Assembly (NCBI GenBank): GCA_037447655.1 | Contig: JBBHKE010002283.1 | Location: 36,747 to 100,746, forward strand | DNA: 64,000 nt | Direction of reading: 5' to 3' | Source of the DNA: Zygnema cylindricum | Lineage: Eukaryota; Streptophyta; Zygnematophyceae; Zygnematales; Zygnemataceae | Made by a program: the position numbers and the translations under genes | Shown: positions 1 through 10,962 of the stretch, piece after piece | Layout of the letters: every line of letters starts with the position of its first letter | Numbering within the stretch: position 1 is the first letter of the stretch | Notes under the pieces: model-generated | The model's database searches: none | The model's input: only the letters and a program-made list of their open reading frames with translations | Told to the model about the DNA's origin: nothing

Positions 1-565
1 TGTAAGTCAGTTTCAACGTCTTTTTGTCGGACGGTCTTGAAACTATTTATATTGGTTGAAGTGTTGTAGTCGATTGATTACGTACGGCTGGTATGCCTCC
101 GTACAGTTAGTAGTAAGCTGTAGTATATATTTGTAGGACTTAGTCATTTCTAGACTTAGGAACTTTTTGGACAGAAACTGTTTCTGCTCCTTCTTGGGAT
201 TTTCATCTGAGAATTGCTCTCAGTTTTATTGGCAGAATTATCTGAAATTTAGCATGTGTGTTCCTCTTTGTATTGGCAATATTGTGGCGAATTTGCAGAT
301 CTATTGTGTGTCTGGTTTGCTTGGGGCTTCATTGTGAAGTTGGTTATATTTATCAAAGTTCTGGCAGGCTGTTTTTCTGCAACTTTGACTGAATGTTGTG
401 ATTATTCGGTGTGGTATTATTATATGAAATTTGGTGGGAATACTTAGTGGACTTGGAAATATCTGATTGAGTAGTTTCAGCTTGGTTTGGTTATTTTGTA
501 GAATTCTGAGTGGAATCAAAGGAGGCTGTTTTGGGGTAGTCTGTGGTGCTTCCGAGGGTACATTC
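1..565 (+). repeat. Leader/LTR remnant resembling family D
   Basis: This AT-rich stretch has no gene. Phrases such as GTAGGACTTAG, GACTTAGGAAC and a short hairpin CTGAGAATTGCTCTCAG around 208–224 resemble the downstream half of the family D LTR (29800–29920) and the inverted D-type LTR at 59114. I read it as a diverged copia leader in plus orientation. The left end lies outside the window. Similarity was judged by eye. Confidence 0.3.
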
Positions 566-652
566 ATGGCTGAAAAGGGCTATGAACAACACCAATTACC
601 GAAATTTTTGGAAGCGAATGCTTCGCGTAAAATATCCAACGGTCATTGTTAA
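566..652 (+). pseudogene. Possible copia gag N-terminus, truncated
   Basis: A 28-codon frame opens with ATG at 566 and reads MAEKGYEQHQLPKFLEANAS before a stop at about 650. Short openings of the type 'LPKF…' are common at the start of copia Gag proteins, and the position just after a leader-like stretch fits that. No Gag domain follows, so if it is gag it is only a fragment. An unrelated chance frame is equally possible. Confidence 0.2.
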
Positions 653-792
653 CACCCAAACTTTTGGAGAATATTGGAAAGAGTCTGTGTAATGTTGTTT
701 TCCAGATAAAAACAAATTAAGAAGTACGGCGTAGTACGAAGAGGTCCGAATTTTTGTAAACAACCTCACTTTTCGTATTATGGAACTTTATA

Positions 793-1735
793 AAATTGTG
801 TGTCCTCCATTGGACTACAAAATACAAACAGCCTCTAGATAGTTTTTAACTAACCCACTTCAAGCCACAACCACTGCTGCCGAACAAGGAAAATTGACAG
901 TTTCACTACACCCTTGTGCAGCCTGGACTCCCCTGAGTCTGTAGCAAAAAGAATCACTAAAAACGGCCAACCACACGATAAGTTATGGGGTTGCAAAGAT
1001 GCCCATTTTATACAAACCTTCAAGGGGAGAGGTGATTGTATCTAAAAACACTAAGTCCTGATTCCCTCTAATAACTCCTATCTAATTATGTACGGACCAA
1101 TTATATTGCTGTACCGTACCAAAAAGTACTACTGTCGGTGTACCTTTTGTACGAAAAATGTACGACAAGGCTATTACGTGGACGAGTGCCCTATTTTTAC
1201 TCGTCCATAGGTTCCTCGGAATTCCAGCGACCAAATGTGATCTCTCCACGTGGCGCCAAGTCATACCATGTCACAAAAAAGCCAAAGTGACCACTCCGGG
1301 ATTTCGTCGATGATGTGCGCCATTGGATATGAACCAAAATGCAATCTCAACCGTTATAAATACTTGCGTAATATTCGTTTCGCTGTCGAAACAAAACGCG
1401 TGGTATCCGTTTTGATGTAGTATCGTACTTCGTACTTTACATAATTGTATCTATGTATGCCATATACAGTATCAGTTAGATGAATTCGTTCACTCCTAAA
1501 TAAATTTATATCTATCATACCCTGTAGCATCTAGCATTCGTCATAGTCTAATAGGATAAAAGCTGACCGCTAACGGTCAACTTGACAGACGACATGTACC
1601 GGGATGAAGTCCTGGGTCCGTCAAGTATCTTTTTTGTAACCTACTAAAAATATCTGCCTGTTGAACTAAGGTAGGCAGCTTACTAGTAGCCCCTAGGATA
1701 GCCTCAATCCCTTATTCTTTGTATGAGTAAGACTG
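793..1735 (-). repeat. Degenerate LTR related to families B and C
   Basis: In minus orientation this matches the LTR plan of family B. TGTGTCCTCCATTGG near 800 corresponds to the LTR end that carries the gag start. The paired hairpins lie at 906–921 and about 925–940, the TATA region near 1010, a G-box CACGTGGCGC near 1248, and a T-arm-like fold at about 1594–1622. It has many substitutions, and its inner edge against the next LTR (about 1735) is uncertain. No matching second LTR or target duplication was found. Confidence 0.6.
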
Positions 1736-2634
1736 ACAACTTGACAGAATACAGACTAACCAGACTGCAGCCCTTAGAAGAGTAGACTACCTTCAGTCTA
1801 CTGCAAAAAAAATCCTTGAATTTGCTCATCGAGCAGTAAATTATCAATGGTCAAAAATGACCTTTTATACAGGAGCACTCTAGGATAGAGGCGGCTACTT
1901 CTAATTCTCCTAAGTCCTAAACCCTTTTTGATCCCTCTACTAATGAAGTATAGAGCCAATCTAATCACTGTACAGTACAGAAAGGTACTTGGCCCGGAGT
2001 ACTTTTTGTACGGCTATTGTACAGCATGGCCAAGAAGACGACGCTTGCCATATCCGGGTTCGCCATGGTATGTCGCGAAGATGCCGCTATCCAATGTCAT
2101 GTTGCCACGTTTCACTTGGTGTGGAGTGACCGCAAACGGCCAAATCGTCCATTCCGTGATGTCGGCTTCTTCCTCTGCCGTCTGATTGATATCGACCTTA
2201 ATTCAAGGCCGTAAAAAATGCAAGTGGTATTTCCGACATAACTCTATCTAACTATCTCTATGTGATGTGGTCCGTTCGTCAGTTAAATGAACTTCTGTAT
2301 TTCCATATTGTTATGTAGCTAATGTACCCTATATACTTCAACACACGTGCTAGGCTACATGGTAACGATACTAGGCTACTTAGACGGACGGTAGGTACCA
2401 GGATCAAATCCTGGGTCCGTCAACCTTTTTGGTAAGTTTACCAAAAGGGCTGCCTTCTGACTCTAGGAGAAGCATAGGCAGCCATGGCTCTAGCTTCCTC
2501 TCCAGCCTTTAGTGACTACGGCAAGTATGGGGCCAAAGAGAGAAGTTAGAAGCAGGATGCCTCTGCTTTTTCCTCCTCATTTTTGATCAATTAAGAAACC
2601 TAGAAAATACATAAGATTTTTTTTAATTTCAACA
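1736..2634 (-). repeat. LTR of copia family E (3' LTR of the minus element)
   Basis: It ends at 2634 in TTTCAACA and is followed at once by CTCCCCTT, the complement of a polypurine tract, as expected for the 3' LTR of a minus-strand element. In sense orientation it has a TATA box (about 1884), a GGTCA/TGACC hairpin beside it, a TGCTC/GAGCA hairpin and a long GTAGACT/AGTCTAC hairpin at 1785–1804. A tRNA-like fold lies antisense at 2383–2421. The same LTR in the other orientation, truncated, is at 7579–8249. Confidence 0.75.
2383..2421 (+). other. tRNA T-arm/acceptor-like fold in LTR E
   Basis: GACGGAC (2383–2389) pairs with GTCCGTC (2415–2421), a 7-bp stem. Inside it lies a 5-bp arm, CCAGG (2398–2402) and CCTGG (2410–2414), with a 7-nt loop ATCAAAT. 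The 3' strands abut exactly as in the acceptor/T-arm half of a tRNA. No proper D-arm or anticodon arm is visible, so this is not a tRNA gene. It lies antisense to the LTR. Confidence 0.6.
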
Positions 2635-4018
2635 CTCCCCTTTTTTTCTAGTCACTTTTACGTTTAAGTCCACACTTTTCTCTGCAAAAAAATAATTTAG
2701 GAGATGGCACAGGCTTTGTCATCATGTCTGCCACCATCTCACTGTTTGGTCTATATTCTAGACTTATTATTTTGTTCTCCACCTTTTCCCTAACAATGCT
2801 AAGTCTAATATCCATGTGCTTTGCTTCAAAGTGATGTTAGGGATTAGCTGCAATTGCAATTGCTGCTTGATTATAACAGAATATTTTCTGAATTCCACTC
2901 TTAAGATGCCCCAATTCACCAAGCAAGGATTTGACGCACATCAATTTATTCACAACAGAGCAGGATGCCATATACTCTCCCTCCATGGTGGATTGAGCAA
3001 TGACCTTTTGTTGTTTACTGCTCCACCAACAAGCACCATTCCCAACATACAACATATATCCTGATGTACATCTTTGCATCGGAGCATCCCCATAGCTAGC
3101 ATCACTCCAAGTGGTGATGTCAGTATTTTTCCCACCCAGATGCAGCCAAGATCCCTAGTTCCTATGAGATATCTGAGGACCCTCTTAGCTGCTTACCAAT
3201 CCTTTTTGGTAGGAGCATTCAGACTCCTATTTTGCACTCCTAAAGCTGCTGCCAAATCCCGTGTGGTACAATTCATAAAATAAATCAGACAGCCCATTAC
3301 CTGTGTGTATGGGATAGTCTGCATGGGATAGTTTGCATAAACTTCTTCTCTTCTGGACAAAGTTCATCATCTAAAATTAGAATGTCTCCTTCCTCACTCC
3401 CCTCACTTCCCTACTTTAGATCCATGGGTGTTTTACAATTGTTGGCTTTGTCCATCTGAAATTTTTCCAACATGTTTCCAATTGCCTCTTTCTAAGTTAG
3501 TCTAATTATTCTTTTTCCTCTATCTCTCTCTACTTGTATTCCCAGAATATATTTTGCCTCTCCCATGTCCTTTACTTCAAATCTTCTTTTTAGATCTGTT
3601 TTTAGTTTGTTGATTTTCTTCTTTGACTTACTTAGAACAAACAAATCATCAACATAAATTGCAATAAAGATGACACCTTCCTCATCTTCAAAAACATAAA
3701 TTGAAGATCTGAACTGATCCGGATGTATCCCAGACCGGTAAAGAACTCATCAAGTTTCTTGTTCCATTATGTGGGCGCCTGTTTGAAACCATAGAGATAT
3801 TTGATCCGTCGGCATACCTTACTTTCCTCTCCTTGTTCCATGAATCCTTCCGGCTCTCGCATGAAGATCTCCTCCTCTAGTTCTCCATAAAAGAAGGTTG
3901 TTTTGATGTCCATTTGGTGTACTTCTATGTCTTTTGCAGCTGCCAGACTGAGAAGTATCCGGACAGAGGAAAATCTGACGGCCGGAGCAAATGTTTCTTC
4001 GTAGTCTATTCCCTCTTT
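2635..4018 (-). pseudogene. Copia family E reverse transcriptase–RNase H remnant
   Basis: Read leftward from 4018, this is the rest of the reverse transcriptase followed by RNase H and the element's 3' end. The clearest piece is at 2837–3079, where RNase H motifs CTSGYMLYVG, STMEGEY, and YNQAAIAIA (normally DNQAA, so a catalytic Asp is changed to Tyr) can be read. The reverse-transcriptase part (about 3300–4018) is scattered over several frames with stops and small indels. It belongs to the same element as the integrase at 4713–5490. It cannot make an active enzyme. Confidence 0.75.
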
Positions 4019-4687
4019 CTAAGTAAAACCTTTTGCCACTAACCGGGCCTTATACCGCTCAATGGGATTGTCCGGATTCAGTATTAATTTGAAAACCCAC
4101 TTACATCCAATTAGTTTTCGATCAGGTGGACATTCCACCAACTCCCATGTATCAACCACCATGATTAAAGCCATCTCTTCATTGATAGCCGTCTTCCACC
4201 GGTTTCTTTCCGGGCAGTTCATCGCCTCTCCATATGTTTGACGTTCATCCGGGTGAGACAGTTTAGTTAACTTGTTGTTAACTTGTTTCTCTTGAAGCCT
4301 TTTGCTGCTTCTTCTCCCTCCCTCAAAATATGCGTTCGGAATAGATGGTTCCCGTGGGTTTTTTCGAATCACCACGGCTTCTCCCGTGTCCCTCGGATAC
4401 ATATTTGTTTCCACCATGTCTTCCGTTTTAGGTATAGGTGTCATCAGTGTTTCTAAGTCTAAGTCTTTCTTGGTCTGTTTTGAACCTGCAAAAATATCAT
4501 CCGATCTTGCAAGAGTATCATCTTTTTGGAGACACAGATAGGTGGGAAGATGAAAGTCATCAGAATTGACTGACTCAAATCTGATTCTCACTGACTTTGA
4601 GGATTTGAAAGGATCTAACGACTTCCCTTCATCCATAGCTACCAGGTGGTTTACTAGAATTATATCTTCTCTCTTTAGATCATACAC
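4019..4687 (-). pseudogene. Copia family E integrase–RT linker and start of RT
   Basis: A 222-residue open stretch begins with the integrase tail (YDLKREDIILVNHLVAMDE), crosses an acidic, low-conservation linker and ends in the first conserved block of copia reverse transcriptase (GCKWVFK…PIERYKARLVAKGF). The frame is closed by a stop at the point where RT should continue with the 'Q-K-E-G-I-D-Y' region. It is one segment of a polyprotein that originally ran on into 4018–2635 and came from the integrase at 4713. Confidence 0.75.
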
Positions 4688-4712
4688 TATACCCTTTTAC
4701 ATCCTCATTATA

Positions 4713-5510
4713 TCACAGCAAGTATCCGGGTTTCCTTTTTGGATCTAGTTTCCATTTAGATTTATCTGTATCTAAACTGAAGACTTCACTACCGAAAACC
4801 TTTAAATGAGATAGATCTGGTTTTCGGCCGGTCCATCTGTCATATGGAGTTTGGCCTTTTACAACCGAAAAAAGTACTCTATTTTTCAAATAATTAGCAC
4901 AATTCATAACTTCAGCCCAAAATATTTTTCCTATCCTTTTATCTGACAACATACTCCGGGCAGTATCATTCAGTGTCCTATTCAATCTCTCGGCAACACC
5001 ATTCTGTTCCGGGTATTCCAGAACAATCTTTTGATGTTGCAAACCATCCTCTCTTAAGAACTCCACAAACTGATTGGAGGTATATTCCCCTCCATTGTCA
5101 CTTCTTAATCTCTTTATTGAGGTCTCGTGAAGCTTCTCAGCCCATGCTTTATATTGTTTGAAATACTCTGGAGTTTTTGATTTGTTTTTCAAAAAATATA
5201 CCAAGGAGTACTGAGACCAATCATCAGTAATGGTTAGCACAAATCTTTTCCCTCCGGGTGATGGCACTCTTGCCGGTCCCCAAATGTCCATGTGTACCAA
5301 ATCAAGTACCTTTTCTCCTTTAAAGGTTGCTTCCTTTGGAAATGGTAATCTATGTGCTTTACCCAGAGCACACCCAGTGCAATCACTTAAGTTCTCATTT
5401 TTCCCAAAGCGTATCCCTTCAACTGCTCCCATCTTTTTCATTTCTTTTAGCTTTTCTAGATTTACATGGCCAAGTCTTTTATGCCACAACTGAAACTCTG
5501 AGACCTCCAT
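4713..5510 (-). pseudogene. Copia family E integrase, fused to LTR A start codons
   Basis: The 265-residue frame has the zinc-binding HHCC of the GAG-pre-integrase domain (H10, H15, C44, C47). It also has the complete catalytic triad of retroviral-type integrase: D75 in the HMDIWGP block, D138 in the RSDNGGEY block and E174 in the PEQNGVAER block, with 35 residues between the last two. The first seven residues, MEVSEFQ, do not belong to it. They are the gag start encoded by the end of the LTR A copy at 5491–6539, which is joined in frame directly to LWHKRLGHV. Gag, protease and the upstream part are missing. The frame runs on towards RT but is broken near 4710. An intact element would read this as part of one polyprotein. 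Confidence 0.8.
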
Positions 5511-6539
5511 AAGTCCTCAGAGTGGACAGCTTCCAAGAAGCCTCTAGGATAATCCTGACCCCTTTGTGTTTAAGCAAAAATAACTGCCACCCTGGCAGAC
5601 AAAAACTTTGACCAACTTCACCCCTGTGAAGACAAGACTCCCCTGAGTCGATAGCAAAAAGAATCTCTGAATTTGCTCCCCTGAGCAGTAAGTTATGGAG
5701 GGTCAAAGTTGACCTATTGTACAAAAGCTCTCTAGGAGAGGGGGTCCTATCTTCTAATTTTTCTAAGTCCTATCTCTCTCACAGACTCTATCTACTGATG
5801 TACGGAACCAATCAGAATTGAGTTCCGTACGTAAAAGTACAGCTGTCGGTGTACTTTATGTACGGACATTGTACGACATGGCCAAAATGTCGACACATGT
5901 CAAATCCGGATTCGGTGCCATAATCTCCGGAGATTCCACAATCCAACGGAATTTCGCCACGCGTCATCCGATGTGGCGATGGCCACAAACCGCCGAAATC
6001 TTCCTCCGTGATCTCGGCGCTAATCCCGGCCGTCCGATTAAATTCGGCTTTAATCGTAGCCGTAATAAATACATGCGCGGTATTTGTTTCATTTACGAAA
6101 CAAATGCGCGGTACTGATTTGTGTCCGTACCGTAAGTCGTACATTATATATTACTGGATCTATGTATCCCGTTATTCATTGCAGTTAAATGGATTTTCGC
6201 ACGTATACATATTTAAATAACTATTTAACTATATACTACGTAACACTACCGATAGATTAAACGGCTAAGGCTACCGGCTATTTCCTGTCTGCCGGCCGGT
6301 AGGTACAAGGATCAAATCCTGCCGCCGGCACATAAATTTTACTTAAATAAATAAACCCTAATATAAATTTCGCGTAAACCTCAGGATAGCCAAGGTAGCC
6401 ATGGCTCTAGCTTCCTCTCCAATTTCTCAGTGACTGCGACAAGTTTGAGAGTTACAGAGAGAAGTTAGAGATAGACTGCCTCGACTTCTATATTTCTTTT
6501 CAGACCTAGAAAATACTAATAAAACCATTAGTTTCTACA
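5491..6539 (-). repeat. LTR of copia family A (1049 bp)
   Basis: Both ends are exact for this family: TGAAACTC at 5491 and TTTCTACA at 6539, and the length equals that of the other complete copies. In sense (minus) orientation it carries the G-box inverted repeat, GTAC pairs, CCAAT box, TATA box and the hairpin chain, including CTTCAC-AGGG-GTGAAG at 5616–5631. A polypurine-tract complement (CTCCCCTT) follows at 6540, so it is the 3' LTR of the fragment to its right. It is also joined directly to the integrase fragment on its left. Confidence 0.88.
6290..6330 (+). other. tRNA T-arm/acceptor-like fold in LTR A
   Basis: TGCCGGC (6290–6296) pairs with GCCGGCA (6324–6330). Between them lies a short arm with the loop ATCAAAT, the same 7-nt loop as in LTR E. 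The 7-bp outer stem has a different sequence from that in LTR E but still pairs fully. Upstream, TAAGGCTACCGG resembles an A-box. It lies antisense to the LTR. Confidence 0.55.
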
Positions 6540-7542
6540 CTCCCCTTATTTTCTAGTCAATCTATAATTTCAGACCACACTTCTCCTTGCAAAAAATTAG
6601 CTTAGGGGAAGGCACAGGTTTGGTCATCATATATGCTACCATCTCACTATCTGGTCTGTACTCTAAACTGATTATTTTGTTTTCTACTTTCTCTCTAACA
6701 AAGCTGAGTCTGATGTCCATGTGTTTGGCTTTAAAATGGTGTTTAGGATTGGCAGAAATAGCGATTGCTGCCTGATTATCACAAAATATTTTCTGCACAC
6801 CACTCTTAAGGTGACCAAGCTCACCAAGCAAAGACTTGACCCACATCAATTCTTTTACAGCAGAGCAAGAGGCCATATACTCAGCCTCCATGGTGGACTG
6901 AGCAATAACCTTTTGCTGTTTGCTACTCCAACAGCAAGCCCCATCACCCACATATAATACATATCCAGAAGTACATCTCCTCATCGAAGCATCACCATAA
7001 CTGGCATCACTCCAAGTAGTGATGTCAGTATTCTCCCCACCCAAATGCAACCATAGATCTCTAGTTCCTACCAAGTATCTAAGGACTCTCTTAGCTGCCT
7101 CCCAATCCTTCTTAGTGGGAGCATTTAGACTTCTACTCAGCACTCCTACAGCTGCAGCTAAATCCGGCCAGGTAAAATTCATAAAATATATTAGACTTCC
7201 CACTACTTGCCTGTAAGGAATAGTCCGCATGAACTTATGTTCATCAGGAGATAATTCCTCGTCTAAGACTATGACTCCTTCTTCCTCACTCCCCTCACTT
7301 CCCTTCTTCAATTCCATTAGAGTTGTACAACTATTAGCTTTATCCATTTGAAATTTTTCAAGCATGTTCCCTATTGCTTCCTTTTGAGTCAATCTTATAA
7401 TTTTTCTTTTTCGGTCTCTCTCTACTTGAATTCCCAAAATATATTTTGCTTCCCCCATATCCTTCATTTCAAATCTCCCCTTAAGATCGGTTTTCAGTTT
7501 ATTAATTTTTTCCATTGATTTACTTAAAACAAGCAACCACAT
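6540..7542 (-). pseudogene. Copia family A RT C-terminus and RNase H (copy A3)
   Basis: A long open frame of about 325 codons covers the end of reverse transcriptase and all of RNase H. RNase H motifs are complete: TTWSDASYGD, CTSGYVLYVG, STMEAEY and CDNQAAIAI, followed by KHMDIRLSFVREKV and the usual C-terminal MTKPVPSP. The RT part starts immediately after the position of the catalytic YVDD, because the element is truncated at about 7537 (LVLSKSMEKINKLK is retained). The remainder of the element (RT core, integrase, gag, 5' LTR) is absent. A 42-bp unrelated stretch separates it from the next LTR piece. Confidence 0.85.
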
Positions 7543-7578
7543 AGATCATACATGTGGGTTAGATCCTTCGGTGAAATA

Positions 7579-8249
7579 TGTTGAAATTAAAACTTTTCTT
7601 ATATATTTTCTAGGTTTCTTAATTGATCTAAAATGAGGAGGAAAAAGAAGAGGCAGCCTGCTTCTAACTTCTCTCTCTGGCCCCATACTTGCCGTAGTCA
7701 CTAAAGGCTGGAGAGGAAGTCAGAGCCATGGCTGCCTATGCTTCTCCTAAAGTCAGAAGGTAGCCCTTTTGGTAAACTTACCAAAAAGGTTGACTGACCC
7801 GAAGTTGATCTTCGTACCTACCGTCCGTGTAAGTAGCCTAGTATTGTTACCATTTAGCATAGCACCTGTGTTAAAGTATATAGGGTACATTAGCTACATA
7901 ACAATATGGAAATACAGAAGTTCATTTAACTGACGAACGGACCACATCACATAGAGATAGTTAGATAGAGTTATGTCGGAAATACCACTTGCATTTTTTA
8001 CGGCCTTGAATTAAGGTCGATATCAATCAGACGGCAGAGGAAGAAGCCGACATCACGGAATGGACGATTTGGCCGTTTGCGGTCACTCCACACCAAGTGA
8101 AACGTGGCAACATGACATTGGATAGCGGCATCTTCGCGACATACCATGGCGAACCCGGATATGGCACGCGTCGTCTTCTTGGCCATGCCGTGCAATAGCC
8201 GTACAGAAAGTACTCCGGGCCAAGTACCTTTCTGTACTGTACACTGATT
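7579..8249 (+). repeat. Truncated LTR of copia family E, plus orientation
   Basis: It starts TGTTGAAATT at 7579 and follows the inverted LTR E at 1736–2634 closely, including the antisense T-arm-like fold near 7790–7830. It breaks off near 8249, after TTTCTGTACTGTACACTGATT, before the TATA box. No target duplication can be seen because both flanks are other repeat pieces. Confidence 0.8.
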
Positions 8250-8472
8250 TGTAACTCTGAGACCTCCATAAGTCCTCAGAGTGGACAGCTTCCAAGAAGC
8301 CTCTAGGATAATCCTGACCCCTTTGTGTTTAAGCAAAAATAACTGCCACCCTGGCAAACAAAAACTCTGACCAACTTCACCCCTGTGAAGGCAAGACTCC
8401 CCTGAGTCGATAGCAAAAAGAATCTCTGAATTTGCTCCCCTGAGCAGTAAGTTATGGAGGGTCAAAGTTGAC
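8250..8472 (-). repeat. LTR A fragment, R/U5 side
   Basis: It begins TGTAACTCTGAG (one change from the family end) and runs only to GTCAAAGTTGAC at 8472, just short of the TATA box in sense orientation. It therefore consists of the transcribed leader part of LTR A (hairpin chain and gag start) without the promoter. It joins the CGTCA repeat region directly. Confidence 0.8.
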
Positions 8473-8517
8473 GTGGCAGCTGGGGAGAGAGCTGGGGAGA
8501 GCGGAGTCTCGCAGACT

Positions 8518-8735
8518 TCGCGTCATGTCACGTCACGTCACCTCACGTCACGCGCGTTCGAGTGGAGGCAGAGGAGGGAGATGGATGCGACAAGGACGTC
8601 ACGTCACGTCACGTCACATCTGGAGAGGGGGCAAAGGGAGCTATTGTCACGACACGACACGACACGACACGTCCTTGGGGAGGGGTCGGAAAGGGAAGAC
8701 TGAATAGAGCGTCACGTCACACCGTCATAACAGGA
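8518..8735. repeat. CGTCA/ACGAC short tandem repeat cluster
   Basis: Runs of CGTCA occur at about 8521–8550, 8598–8617 and 8710–8720, and a run of ACGAC at 8649–8670, separated by GA-rich sequence. A second small CGTCA cluster follows the MITE at 9291–9353. The pentamer is the complement of TGACG, the core of bZIP/CRE-type sites, but simple-repeat expansion is sufficient to explain it. Confidence 0.7.
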
Positions 8736-8790
8736 GAGAAAGAGAGGGGAACACGAGAGAGGGGAGGGATAACTGCAGGACCATGAACTA

Positions 8791-9269
8791 CACCGCGAAT
8801 CTTAATTACAGTAAATAACGCTAATTCGGTAGCCCTAAATTTCGACTTTATCATTTAAATAGAGTAAATGATTCTAGATTTTTCATTATACTATTTATGG
8901 TACTTTTTGAATGAGCGTTATTAACTCTAATACAATGCTGTTTTAAATAGTGTGGTGCAAAATTGTACTTTATTAAGTAAAAAATTACAAAAAATGATTT
9001 AATACAGGCCGTTATCATGTAACTGCGTTTTAACAAACCGCGTAGTGCAAACGTCATGGTGACGATAAACTGTACGTTTTGTCAAATTCTGTACGAATAC
9101 CTAATTTACACTAGAGATATTCAGCGCGTCAAATTAGAATACTTAAATAAATTAGAGTGAATTCCTTTTTGAAAAAGTTATATTACACAAATTAGAGTTC
9201 ATAACTCTAATTATATTTTTCTCTTTTTTTACACTAATTTTTTCTCTACTCTAATTACGATTCGCGGTG
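8791..9269. mobile_element. MITE with CACCGCGAATC termini
   Basis: The left end CACCGCGAATCTTAATTA (8791) is matched in inverted orientation by TAATTACGATTCGCGGTG (ending 9269). TA precedes the left end and CA follows the right end, consistent with a TA target with one change. The interior is AT-rich and non-coding. It splits a CGTCA repeat region in two. Its ends are related to the shorter elements at 10746 and 14775, which suggests a Tc1/mariner-type family. Confidence 0.7.
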
Positions 9270-9290
9270 CATTGAACTCAACTTCATTAG

Positions 9291-9353
9291 CGTCACGTTT
9301 CGTCATAAGTCGTCATAATTCGTCACGTTTCGTCACGACTCGTCACGATTTGG
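9291..9353. repeat. Second CGTCA cluster
   Basis: CGTCA occurs about every 8–10 bp, in phrases such as TCGTCACGTTTCGTCA. It probably formed one region with 8518–8735 before the MITE inserted. Confidence 0.6.
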
Positions 9354-9469
9354 CGCCAGGGCGGCTGTTTCGCGTATTCTGAAACTGCACCTTTGCGAGA
9401 CGGCATCCGCTGCGGAGCCCATACTCACTTCAGAGTTCAGACGCATTGTGCGCCTTTGCGTACGAACTC

Positions 9470-10600
9470 TGTTGATATTTGAGTAATTTTTAGGTCTTTA
9501 TTTAGGATAGGAAAAAGAGCAGTGGCAGTCCGCCTCTGACTCCCTTCTCTAAGCCCCCACTCTTGTTGTAGTCACTGAAGGCTGAAGATGGAGCTAGAGC
9601 CATGACTGCCTAAGCTCTCCAGAGAGACAGGAGTAGATAATGGTAAGTTTATTAAAAGGTATTTGACGGACCTAGGATTTGATTCTAGTACATGTCGTCT
9701 ATCAAAAAGACGTTAGCTTTGTCCGTTTAGTCTAGGACTAGTGCTAGGACATGGAGGGTTTGATAGATATTTAAATAATTACACGTAGGGTTTTCCATTT
9801 AACTGGATTACAGTATATAGGGCATAGAAACACTTGTACTTTAAGTACCGGACGAAACAAATAGTACGGACATTTGTTTCGACGGTCCACATTAAATGTC
9901 GATATAAATCGGACGACCGTAATTAAGCACCGGCTTCGCGGAAAGGATAAGTTGGCGGTTTGCGGACGTCACCACTCCGGATGACACGTGGCGACATCGT
10001 ACGGGTTGAGGAATCTCCGGAACGCAAGATTACAAGTTTGGATGTGACAACTGTCACCTGTATGGTCTTGTCGTACAGTTGCCGTACAGAAAGTACTCCG
10101 GCGCCTATACTTTTTTGTACGGTACTGTCCCGTGATTGGCGCCGTAGTTCAGTAGAAGGGGTTTAGAGAGGGACTAGGACTTAGAATATTGGGTAGGTAC
10201 CGCCTCTCTCCTAGAGAGCACCTTGTATAAAATACTAACTTTGAGCAGCTATAACTATCAACTCAGTTGACCAAATTCAGTGATTGTTTTTGCTGCGGAC
10301 TCAGGAAAGTCCACGCTACACATGGGTGTAGTCGGCCAGAGTGTTTGCCTGCCAGGGTGGCTGAATTTCTATGGGAAATTCAAAGTGGGGAATGTTATCC
10401 AAAACTCATATTCTAACTTTGCATTCTGTGGTGGAACTGAGGACACAGATAGTCTTATTTCACAGGGGTGAAGCAGTAATGGGGTTTTGATTGTCAAGGG
10501 GTCAATCATTTGGATTTACATAAATTTGGAGTCGGGACTATCTAGACTAGCTTCTCTCGATCTGTGAATTTTGTGTGGCAATGGAGCCCATAGATTTTCA
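9470..10600 (+). mobile_element. Solo LTR of copia family C
   Basis: It starts TGTTGATATTTG and ends ATGGAGCCCATAGATTTTCA. It is flanked by a perfect 5-bp target duplication AACTC (9465–9469 and 10601–10605). The gag start codon at 10581 lies 20 nt from the end, as in the family C element at 34222–35530. Leader hairpins are at 10297–10312 and 10316–10331 (CTACAC-ATGG-GTGTAG). The internal region has been lost, the usual result of recombination between two LTRs. It is more diverged than the C copies at 31–35 kb. Confidence 0.9.
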
Positions 10601-10745
10601 AACTCGGTGCAGACTGATCATTTCGTGCGGCTCAGCGTACGGAAAAAAGTGCATACCGACAATTTCGTGATCCTTTGCGTATGGGAATAAGCTCAGACCA
10701 GCAATTTCGGAAGGACATACAACTGGTTATCATTTATGGCAACTA

Positions 10746-10962
10746 CACCGTGAATCGCTATTAGTGTTAATGTTTTTTTTGCCACTTTAAACATTTTTTC
10801 TCCGTACATACATGTCGGGTTTTAGATCTGACGGTTGCAATTGAAAGGTAAGAGTCTTTGCTTCTGATTGTCTGTATGAAACTAAAAATCAGACAAGTGT
10901 GTATGGAGAAAATATGTTTTAAGTGGCGAAAAAAACATTAACAGCAATAGCGATACAAGGTG
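10746..10962. mobile_element. MITE, 217 bp, TA target
   Basis: Inverted termini of about 45 bp are present: CACCGTGAATCGCTATTAG on the left and, read inverted, CACCTTGTATCGCTATTGC on the right, each continuing into TGTTAATG-T-rich-GCCACTT. TA lies on both sides (10744–10745 and 10963–10964). It has no coding capacity. Confidence 0.8.

Noticed and set aside
8468-8786. Three overlapping frames rich in Arg, His and Thr
   Set aside because: They are produced by the CGTCA/ACGAC repeats.
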